From XYA12-FULL-58-9 sp001798605 (GTDB taxonomy: Bacteria; Myxococcota; XYA12-FULL-58-9), in contig DAINMX010000033.1 of assembly GCA_036736205.1 (NCBI GenBank), positions 1 to 39,976 of the forward strand: a DNA stretch of 39,976 nt, in the 5' to 3' direction. The position numbers were made by a program, and so were the translations under genes. The notes below the pieces were generated by a model. The model was given only the letters and a program-made list of their open reading frames with translations. It was not told where the DNA came from and made no database searches. This document shows positions 25,724 through 32,671 of this stretch, in pieces. How positions within the stretch are numbered: position 1 is the first letter of the stretch; each line of letters begins with the position of its first letter.

Positions 25724-26893
25724 ATGGAGCTGAGCGAAGCATTCGCGTTGGGATTGCTCGCGGACCTCGAGGTGGATGTTCCGCGGATGCAGGCCGAGCT
25801 GCTGCAGGCGAAGGTGAGGGCAACAGCGGTCGACGCTGAGCTTTCGAGTCTCCTGCAGCGTGTCAATCACTCAAAAGCGGCGCAACTAGCGGCCGAAGCG
25901 GGGGCAGCCAAGGCTGCCACGGTTCTCACTGAGCACAACATGCGTATCGCGACGTTGCACCAGGAGATCGGCGGTCTGCGAAAACGCAGCGAGGATTTCA
26001 AAACCGAGATGGAGCGGGTGGGCCCCGGTGCCATTCAAAGGCGGTTGCGCCGGGACCGCGCCAAGTTGTCGATTCAGATTGAGGATCGTGAATCTGAGGT
26101 TCTGCGGCTGCGAGGTGAGGTTCAAGACGTGCGTGAGCAACTTGCCGAGCTCGAGCGCACGGCGGTGGCGGAGCGTGATCGAGGACGCGCCATTGTTCTT
26201 GAGCTCGACGACATACAGAGTCAGCTTCCCAGTCCAGATCTCTACGGTGGCCTCTTCGACCGTCTGGCGGCACGGGCGCACTGTCGTCTATTCATTGACC
26301 GCGACGAGGGGCCATGGAGAGATGACATTCTCCAGGGGATCGATCTCATGCTGGAATTGCATCGAGAGCTTCGCGCGGGAAAATATCGACTCGACAAGAA
26401 CTCGGACATCATTGGCGGTCGGGCGATGGCCTCAGCAGAAGCGTTGTATGCGGCGGTGGCGCTCGGCGATTTACCGCTGGCAAACCGTTTGTTCGAGGTG
26501 GTGACAGATCCCGCTCTGTTTTTCCATCAAATATTCAACGTCTTTCGTGTTTGGTGTTTGGGACTCTACCTAACAGGTGAGATTCAACAGCTACGCGAGC
26601 TCTTGCGGATTCACCAATTCGCGCCCGGTTTGCGCGGCGGATATGCCCAGGCGTTTATCGGTCTCGTCACGGCGGATGCTGGGCGGGTGGGAATAGGATT
26701 GACCGCGATCGTCAAGCACGAGTGGGAGATGTGGCAGGATCCAAACTTGGTCCGCGGCGCCGGGGTGGTGAATCTAGGGGCGGTGGGGATCTGCCGACTG
26801 GCGCGGGAGCGCGGATTGCAAGTGAGTGTGAAGAGCGCAACTGTCCCGGCTGGTCTCGTCGCGCCGCCGCGCACCACAGCAGTGCGCAGCTGA
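25724..26893 (+). CDS. Coiled-coil protein of unknown function
   Basis: About 389 residues. The first half is almost entirely charged helix with heptad-like leucines (MQAELLQAKVRATAVDAEL, LRLRGEVQDVREQLAELE), a long coiled coil over about residues 15-160. The second half is a compact alpha-helical domain (LYAAVALGDLPLANRLFEVV, FRVWCLGLYLTGEIQQLREL, IVKHEWEMWQDPN). Its helix-repeat style reminds me faintly of Imm49-like proteins, but I would not name it. No signal peptide or membrane segment. The start is uncertain: GTG 25661 and ATG 25685 are also in frame. I prefer 25724 because GAAGG precedes it and it leaves room for divergent promoters. Its stop lies only 14 bases from that of the converging Cys-rich gene. 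Confidence 0.65.
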   Translation: MELSEAFALGLLADLEVDVPRMQAELLQAKVRATAVDAELSSLLQRVNHSKAAQLAAEAGAAKAATVLTEHNMRIATLHQEIGGLRKRSEDFKTEMERVGPGAIQRRLRRDRAKLSIQIEDRESEVLRLRGEVQDVREQLAELERTAVAERDRGRAIVLELDDIQSQLPSPDLYGGLFDRLAARAHCRLFIDRDEGPWRDDILQGIDLMLELHRELRAGKYRLDKNSDIIGGRAMASAEALYAAVALGDLPLANRLFEVVTDPALFFHQIFNVFRVWCLGLYLTGEIQQLRELLRIHQFAPGLRGGYAQAFIGLVTADAGRVGIGLTAIVKHEWEMWQDPNLVRGAGVVNLGAVGICRLARERGLQVSVKSATVPAGLVAPPRTTAVRS

Positions 26894-26907
26894 CGCAAGG
26901 AGCCGGG

Positions 26908-29900
26908 TTAGTCGCAGATACTGTTGTTGCTGTCGTCGATTGTCGAACAGTCGCTGGTGCCGCAGGAACCGATCCAGTTGCACCAGTCACACGATGTGGA
27001 CGTCGCATCGGTGCAATCGGGATCGACGATGCCACATCCACAGTCGCAACCATCGTCGGTCCCATAGAAGTCGGGATCGCAGGTCCAAGCACAAACGCTG
27101 CTGTCGTCGGCTGCGATGTTGGAGCAATCGTCCATGCCGCAGGATCCTTCCCAGTCGCAGTAGACGCACGAAGCAGCCGTTGCATCGTTGCAATCGGGGT
27201 CGACGATGCCGCAACCGCAATCACAGCCGTCGTCGCTGCCGTAATAGCTCAAGGGGCACAGCCACTCCCCGGTGTCCTGCGCGCAGACGGCGTTGTTGGT
27301 GGGATTGATGTTGGAGCAGTCGAGCCTGCCGCATGATCCATCATTGCCGCAGAACCTGCATGAGTCGACGGTGGCATCAGCACAGTCGGGGTCGGCAACT
27401 CCGCACCCGCAATCGCAACCGTCGTCGGTTCCATAATAGTCGGAATTACACGCCCATTCGCCGTTAGAACAGGTGGACTCGTCGAAACCGTTGCAATCCT
27501 CTAGGCAAGTCGGGGTACCGCTCACGTAGCCGAGGTCCTGGCAGGTGATGCCAGAGAGGTCGGTGCCGTCGCAGATTTCACCACCTTCAGCGTTGTTGTC
27601 CCCACAGGTTGCCGAAGCACATGCTGTGAAGTCGGGCACACAGGTGCTGGTGCAGCTGAGGTTGCCACTGCCGAAGTAGAAATCGGTGCATGTGAGGTCG
27701 TCAATCTGGCCGGAGTCACAGATCTCGCCACCCTCGAGGATGTTATTGCCGCAAGTACCGCAGTCGGGGTCCTCGAGCCCAAGGTGGCCGCAGGTCCATA
27801 CGTGGACACGGGCATCAAAATAGTTGGCGCAGGAACTGTCGGAGACCTCACACAAGTCGTAGCAGTCGGCATCGACGCTGCCGCCCATCAGCTCACAGGC
27901 ATCGCAGAACCCATCCCCGTACCAGCCTTGAGCAGCGCAGAAGTCAGGCTCTGAGCAAGTGGTGAGGTCGAGGGTGCACGTCTCGGTGCAGCCGATGGTG
28001 CCTGTTCCGAGATCGAGGCCGGCGCAGGACGAATCGACCAACCAGTCGTCGCCGTCGCAGAACTCGAGACCGTTGGCGATGCCGTCACCGCAGGATGTGG
28101 CAATGGCACCAAAACAACCCGCGGTGTTGTATCCATCGCAGGAGCTGTCGCAAATCACAGTGCCATTTCCGAAACCAAAATCGACACAGGTCAAGCCGTT
28201 AACGGCGGTGCCGTCACACAACTCGCCCGCTTCGATCTGATCATTTCCGCATTGAACGACGCCGCATCCGTTGAAGTTCAAGGTGCAATCGGCGGCGCAA
28301 TCCAGTGTGCCGTCGGAGAATCCCCATGCCTCACAGCTCTCGCCGCCAAGTTGGTCGCTGTCGCAATACTCGTTACCTTCGAGGACATTGTTGCCGCAGG
28401 TGCCGCAATCTGGGTCCACGAGGCCGAGGTGCTGGCAGGTCCATACTCCAGTGATGGAGTCAAAGAGGTCGGCGCAGTATCCGTCACTGGCGCAGACGAT
28501 GCCGCAGTCAGGGTCGACCACACCGCCCATGAGGTCGCAGGCGTCACACCAATCGTCGTTGTACCAGTTGTTGGCTTCACACAGGTCACTGATGTCGCAG
28601 TCGGAAAAGTCAGCCGTGCAGCCGATGGTGCAAGCTGCGGTGCCGGCACCCATGTTGAAGGATTCGCAATCGGGGCCGACGTACCACTCATCACCATCGC
28701 AGATTTCGTCACCGTTGCGGATGCCATCGCCGCACAACGAAACGCCAGTGCAACCATCCGTGACGAAGGCGTCGCAGCCGCCCGAACAGGCCAGGTCGCC
28801 ACCGGAGAAGCCAAGCGCAGAGCAGCTCTGGCCTCCGAGATCGACGCCGTCACACAACTCGCCGGGCTCGATTTCGTCGTTGCCGCAGCCGACGCTGGTG
28901 CAATTGGAGAGGTCATAGGCGCTGCAGTCTTCTGCACAACCGAGGTCGCCGCCGGAGAAGCCGAGAATCTGGCAAGTGACATCCTTGAGGTCTGTTCCAT
29001 CGCAGACTTCCTCGCCTTCGACGGTGTTGCTGCCGCAGGTGGTGGCGGTGCAGGCGGAAAAATCAGGCGTACAATCGGCGCGGCACCCGAGCTCGCCACC
29101 GGTGAAGCCAAAGTCGACGCAACCATAACCGCCGCTGTCGTCGCCGTCGCAGATCTCCGATGCTTCCATGATGTCGTTGCCGCAACGGCCGCAGTCGGGA
29201 TCCACGAGTCCGAGATGCCGGCAGGTCCAAGCATTGACAGCACTGTCGAAGTATTCGACGCAGACCCCATCGGCTACACCACATAGGTCGGTGCAGTCTG
29301 GATCGACGGTGCCGCCGAGCAGCTCGCAGGCGTCGCAATAGCCGTCGTTGTAGTACTCTTGCGCCGCACAGAAGTCGGCGGTCGCACAACCGGCAAAGCT
29401 CGGCATGCAGCCAACACAAGTGAGGGTTCCATCACCGAGGTCAGAATCGGCACAAGCATCGGTGCCAAAGGCGAACTCGTCGTCCTCGCAGAGCTCGAGA
29501 CCGTTGAGGATGCCATCGCCGCATGTGCCAATCACTGGAGCAGCCGAACAGGCCGTGACATCCAACTTCGCACACCCGGCCGCGCAGGCGAGACCCGTGC
29601 CGCCAAGACCGAGGACATCACATCCGTATCCGTCGAGGAGTGCACCATCGCAGAGCTCACCCGTCTCGAGGCTGCCATTGTTGCATTGGCTTTCTGTGCA
29701 GGCACTGAAATCAAAGTATTCGCAGCCAGGCAGGCAGCGGAGCTCACCGCCGGAGAAGCCTGCGTCCTCACACCCGTATCCGCGCACGTCAACACCATCG
29801 CATGGCTCCCAACCTTCAGCGGCGTCATCGCCACAGATGGGCGGCACACACGTGGTGAAATTGGGGGTGCAGTCGTCTTTGCAGCCGATGTCGCCTCCGA

Positions 29901-31401
29901 CATAACCATAATCCTCGCACAGGTACTGGCCAGGGTCCGTTCCGTCGCAAAGCTCGGCCCCTTCCACGGCGTTGTTGCCACAATCTCCACAGTCGGGATC
30001 GTGCAGACCCAAGTGTTGGCAGGTCCATACGTTGGTGAGCGAATCGAAATACTCCGCACATTCACCGTCGGCCTGATTGCACAGGCGGGTACAATCCCCG
30101 TCGACAGTGCCGCCGAGAAGCTCGCAGGCATCGCAGACGCCGTCATCGTACCAATTCTGTGCTGCGCAGAGATCCGTCACTTGNNNNNNNNNNNNNNNNN
30201 NNNNNNNNNNNNNNNNNNNNNNNNNNNNNNNNNNNNNNNNNNNNNNNNNNNNNNNNNNNNNNNNNNNNNNNNNNNNNNNNNNNACGCAGGATTGGCCGGC
30301 GAGATCTTCGCCATCGCAAAGCTCACGACCTTCAGCGTTGTCATCACCGCACACGGCGGTGCCACTGCAGCCGGTGGTATTGAAACCCAAACAATTGGCC
30401 GCACAGGCGAGATTGCCTTGGATAAAGCCTTGGGTGGCACAGGTTTCCCTACCGAGGGCAGTGCCATCGCAGAGCTCACCGGGCTCGATGGTATTGTTGC
30501 CACAATCAATAGCGGTGCAGCCATGGGTCACGAAACTCAAACAGTTGGCGGCGCAATCGAGACGGCCACCGGTGAAGCCAAAATCGCTGCAGGACTTGTC
30601 GGCGAGGTCCATTCCGTCGCATAACTCAGGGCCTTCGACGGTGTCGTCGCCGCATACGGCGTCGGTCGTGCACGCTGTCGTGTCGAATGCCATGCAATCG
30701 CTGTTGCATCCGAGGATGCCGGCCGAGTACCCGAGTGAGCGGCATGTCTTGTTGTCGAGTCGTGAGCCGTCACAGACCTCGGGTGGCTCAAGGGTGTTGT
30801 TACCGCACTCATTTTGGCCGACGCAGGCATCGAAGTTGAAACCGCCGCAGTCGCGTTTGCAGGCGAGAGTGCCGCCATCGAAATCGAAGTCGAGACAACT
30901 GTTGTCGGCGAGATCGGTGCCATCACAAACCTCGCCACCCTCACGTGTGTTGTTGCCACATTGGGAGGAGACGGTGCACATGCTTGTATCAAAGGCCATG
31001 CAGCCGTCTGCGCACCTGAGGAGACCGCCCGAGAAACCCAGTGAACCGCAGGTCTCGCCGTCGAGGAGAGTGCCGTCGCACCTTTCATTGCCATCAATGC
31101 GGCTGTTGCCGCAAACGCTCGTTGTCGAGCAAAGGCTGGTGTTAAAACTCATGCAGTCTGCGGCGCAGGTGAGGCCGGTGCCGGCGCTGCCTTGGGATGA
31201 GCATGTTTCCTCGGCGAGGTTGTCGAGGTCACAGACCTCTAAACCTTCGATGATGCGGTTGCCGCAGTGGGGTTGGTTGTTGCTGTCACCCCCGACGTAG
31301 TCACCACCGGTAGGGATTTTGGTGGGTCCACCATTTTTGCTGCCGCACGCGGCGGTGGCCACGAACAAGAAAACGGCAAGAGTCATCCGAAGTTTCTGCA
31401 T
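26908..31401 (-). CDS. Giant Cys-rich repeat lipoprotein (interrupted by assembly gap)
   Basis: About 1,497 codons as assembled. The N-terminus is a lipoprotein signal (MQKLRMTLAVFLFVATAAC, Cys19). The body is built from three modules. Module A, at least 20 copies of about 48 residues, reads CGNxxxExGExCDGxxLxxxxC then GFxGGxLxCxxxCxxF. Module B, four copies of about 60 residues, contains NWYDDGVCDACELLGG, then a DxDC and WTCQHLGLxDPDCG. Module C, three copies at the C-terminus, contains YYGTDDGCDCGCGxxDPDC. After the first run of A modules the order repeats as a larger unit of three or four A then B. Cys positions are strictly kept, so a disulfide-stiffened surface rod is likely. Module A resembles the Cys-rich repeats of myxobacterial surface proteins. 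GAGG precedes the start. Function unknown, perhaps adhesion or Ca binding (many DxD loops). Confidence 0.85.
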   Translation of the reverse strand: MQKLRMTLAVFLFVATAACGSKNGGPTKIPTGGDYVGGDSNNQPHCGNRIIEGLEVCDLDNLAEETCSSQGSAGTGLTCAADCMSFNTSLCSTTSVCGNSRIDGNERCDGTLLDGETCGSLGFSGGLLRCADGCMAFDTSMCTVSSQCGNNTREGGEVCDGTDLADNSCLDFDFDGGTLACKRDCGGFNFDACVGQNECGNNTLEPPEVCDGSRLDNKTCRSLGYSAGILGCNSDCMAFDTTACTTDAVCGDDTVEGPELCDGMDLADKSCSDFGFTGGRLDCAANCLSFVTHGCTAIDCGNNTIEPGELCDGTALGRETCATQGFIQGNLACAANCLGFNTTGCSGTAVCGDDNAEGRELCDGEDLAGQSCXXXXXXXXXXXXXXXXXXXXXXXXXXXXXXXXXXQVTDLCAAQNWYDDGVCDACELLGGTVDGDCTRLCNQADGECAEYFDSLTNVWTCQHLGLHDPDCGDCGNNAVEGAELCDGTDPGQYLCEDYGYVGGDIGCKDDCTPNFTTCVPPICGDDAAEGWEPCDGVDVRGYGCEDAGFSGGELRCLPGCEYFDFSACTESQCNNGSLETGELCDGALLDGYGCDVLGLGGTGLACAAGCAKLDVTACSAAPVIGTCGDGILNGLELCEDDEFAFGTDACADSDLGDGTLTCVGCMPSFAGCATADFCAAQEYYNDGYCDACELLGGTVDPDCTDLCGVADGVCVEYFDSAVNAWTCRHLGLVDPDCGRCGNDIMEASEICDGDDSGGYGCVDFGFTGGELGCRADCTPDFSACTATTCGSNTVEGEEVCDGTDLKDVTCQILGFSGGDLGCAEDCSAYDLSNCTSVGCGNDEIEPGELCDGVDLGGQSCSALGFSGGDLACSGGCDAFVTDGCTGVSLCGDGIRNGDEICDGDEWYVGPDCESFNMGAGTAACTIGCTADFSDCDISDLCEANNWYNDDWCDACDLMGGVVDPDCGIVCASDGYCADLFDSITGVWTCQHLGLVDPDCGTCGNNVLEGNEYCDSDQLGGESCEAWGFSDGTLDCAADCTLNFNGCGVVQCGNDQIEAGELCDGTAVNGLTCVDFGFGNGTVICDSSCDGYNTAGCFGAIATSCGDGIANGLEFCDGDDWLVDSSCAGLDLGTGTIGCTETCTLDLTTCSEPDFCAAQGWYGDGFCDACELMGGSVDADCYDLCEVSDSSCANYFDARVHVWTCGHLGLEDPDCGTCGNNILEGGEICDSGQIDDLTCTDFYFGSGNLSCTSTCVPDFTACASATCGDNNAEGGEICDGTDLSGITCQDLGYVSGTPTCLEDCNGFDESTCSNGEWACNSDYYGTDDGCDCGCGVADPDCADATVDSCRFCGNDGSCGRLDCSNINPTNNAVCAQDTGEWLCPLSYYGSDDGCDCGCGIVDPDCNDATAASCVYCDWEGSCGMDDCSNIAADDSSVCAWTCDPDFYGTDDGCDCGCGIVDPDCTDATSTSCDWCNWIGSCGTSDCSTIDDSNNSICD
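30184..30283. other. Assembly gap of exactly 100 N
   Basis: One hundred N, the customary placeholder for an unknown length, inside the Cys-rich gene. On one side is the start of the seventh A module (ends GQSC). On the other is the lead-in to the first B module (VTDLCAAQNWYDDG). At least the rest of that A module and the CGDGI-type A unit that precedes every other B module must be missing, so the true protein is longer. Confidence 0.97.
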
Positions 31402-31540
31402 AAGCCTAACCTCACAACATTGGCGTTTTGATTGATTCTATTTCGTGGGCTTGCTACCCGATCCTTGCCTGGGTTGTAAAGGTGAAATCCGGGCTATTGT
31501 CCCCCAGCAATCAGAATTTCGCGGATCTGCACTATATTAT

Positions 31541-31568
31541 AAGGTTGGATCGTGTATTAAGGTTGGAT
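31541..31568. repeat. Direct repeat AAGGTTGGAT x2, 18-bp period
   Basis: AAGGTTGGAT stands at 31541-31550 and 31559-31568, each preceded by an AT-rich TATxAT/TATT stretch. It lies in the divergent spacer between the Cys-rich lipoprotein gene and the small basic protein gene. Protein-binding sites or a slippage duplication are both possible. Confidence 0.5.
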
Positions 31569-31598
31569 AGTTTTGCTCATGAAGGCTACGATTCGGCC

Positions 31599-31976
31599 AT
31601 GGCTACCCGATCACCCCTGTCGCCAATGGAAGACGACGAGTCCAAGGTTGAGGCGAGGCCGCGCGCGGCACAAGCTGATGCCAAACGTAGGATTGGCCGT
31701 ATGGATGTCGAGAACTCTGTGAGCGCGGTGGGACCGTCGCCCCTGGAGCGGGGCTCAAGGCAGGTACCACCGGGTTCCATTGGTTTGCGGACAAGAGCGC
31801 GAGCGCCGGCCGTGTCGGAGAAATCGGTCGCTGTGCGCACTGAAGTGCGTGCCAAGGTTGGTCAGAGGAGAGACGAGCATCGTCAGAGAGTATGGGACAA
31901 GCTCGATGAGGCGAGACGCCGAGCCGATGAGAAACGGCCGCGAATGGATCGTTTCAAGCCCCATCGTGATCGGTGA
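31599..31976 (+). CDS. Hypothetical small basic protein
   Basis: A 125-residue frame (MATRSPLSPMEDDESKVEA onwards) rich in Arg, Lys and Ala. A helical, strongly charged end (RTEVRAKVGQRRDEHRQR, DKLDEARRRADEKRP) could bind nucleic acid. No family is recognised. The frame extends upstream to 31428, but that part has odd composition and covers the repeat-bearing promoter region. The ribosome site is weak. The stop codon lies in the first unit of a 17-bp tandem repeat. It could be a spurious frame; the Arg/Glu helix pattern is the main support. Confidence 0.45.
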   Translation: MATRSPLSPMEDDESKVEARPRAAQADAKRRIGRMDVENSVSAVGPSPLERGSRQVPPGSIGLRTRARAPAVSEKSVAVRTEVRAKVGQRRDEHRQRVWDKLDEARRRADEKRPRMDRFKPHRDR

Positions 31977-32015
31977 GCCGCCGTGATCGGCGAGCCGCCG
32001 TGATCGGTGAGCCGT
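31965..32015. repeat. 17-bp tandem repeat, three units
   Basis: CGTGATCGGTGAGCCGC is repeated at 31965-31981, 31982-31998 (one T to C change) and 31999-32015 (last base T). The first unit contains the TGA stop of the small basic protein gene. It is a recent slippage array. Confidence 0.85.
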
Positions 32016-32671
32016 TGGGCCCTTGCGGGCGTCCCCACGTTGACCTGAATTTTGGATTTTCAGGATCGTTTCCCGTCAATTCCGGGTTTCGCGAGACAAA
32101 CGTACTTTTTTGGCCAACTTTTTTTGTCCATCTCGCCCTTTGAATTGCGCAGAGCCGCTATCGATCGCCTGCTGATCGTTGCCGCGGATCGAGAGCAACA
32201 TGTGGCAACGAATTGAGGATCTCAAAGCGTTGAGACCATTGTGTGCCAAGGGGAAACGTCAGTCAAAAAGCTGAGGCCATTGCCCTGCAGAGGTTGGCGG
32301 TAACTTGTGGGCGCAGATGCACGTGCGACAGAGCTGTGGGTACCATGCGATTTGTTTGACGACACGCCGCAACAACATTACGGTGGGCGGCGCACACAAC
32401 ACTACACTGCAATATATTGCGCCAAGCTGCCTTGCACTTATGGCGGCGTGGAGGCGGGACAGGATTTTTCATCGTGTTTATGAATCGCAAGGAAAACGGG
32501 GCATTGGCAGTTTGGCAGTTGGGCCGTGGTGAATTGGGCTTGACCAAAGGTACGGCCTCGTCCAAAACGTGTCCTTCGGCTTTGCAGGAGAATTCGGTCT
32601 ATGTGGGATGTTTTTAGGCCCCGTGCGCAAGGGGTTTTGGCAAAGTTTTCTCTTCTCAGGAGGATATGGTA
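31977..32671. other. Long non-coding leader upstream of nrdJ
   Basis: Nearly 700 bases with no convincing gene. Beyond the tandem repeat it holds CCTGAA-loop-TTCAGG (32045-32065), T-rich stretches around 32107-32130, CGTTGCC (32177-32183) pairing with GGCAACG (32204-32210) across a 20-base loop, and the NrdR-like palindrome at 32410. I looked for a cobalamin-riboswitch B12 box and saw none. AGGAGG at 32658-32663 closes the region. Confidence 0.5.
32410..32419. promoter_or_regulatory. NrdR-box core CAATATATTG
   Basis: CAATATATTG fits the CWATATATWG core of the NrdR repressor box, and with one more base each side (GCAATATATTGC) it is a perfect 12-base palindrome. It is about 250 bases before a ribonucleotide reductase gene, NrdR's classic target. 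The outer ACA/TGT half-sites are poor, and I do not see the usual second box one or three helical turns away, so this is moderate evidence. Confidence 0.5.

Noticed and set aside
28252..31300. Long Ala/Val-rich plus-strand frames opposite the Cys-rich gene
   Set aside because: They mirror the regular repeats of the minus-strand gene; the minus strand has a lipoprotein signal, a ribosome site and ordered Cys modules.
26908..31401. CRISPR array or simple DNA satellite in the repeat-rich stretch
   Set aside because: The periodicity is at the protein level with diverged codons; there are no identical DNA repeats with spacers.
32016..32671. Cobalamin riboswitch before nrdJ
   Set aside because: I looked for the B12 box and did not see it. 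B12 riboswitches usually repress B12-independent enzymes, not the B12-dependent one.
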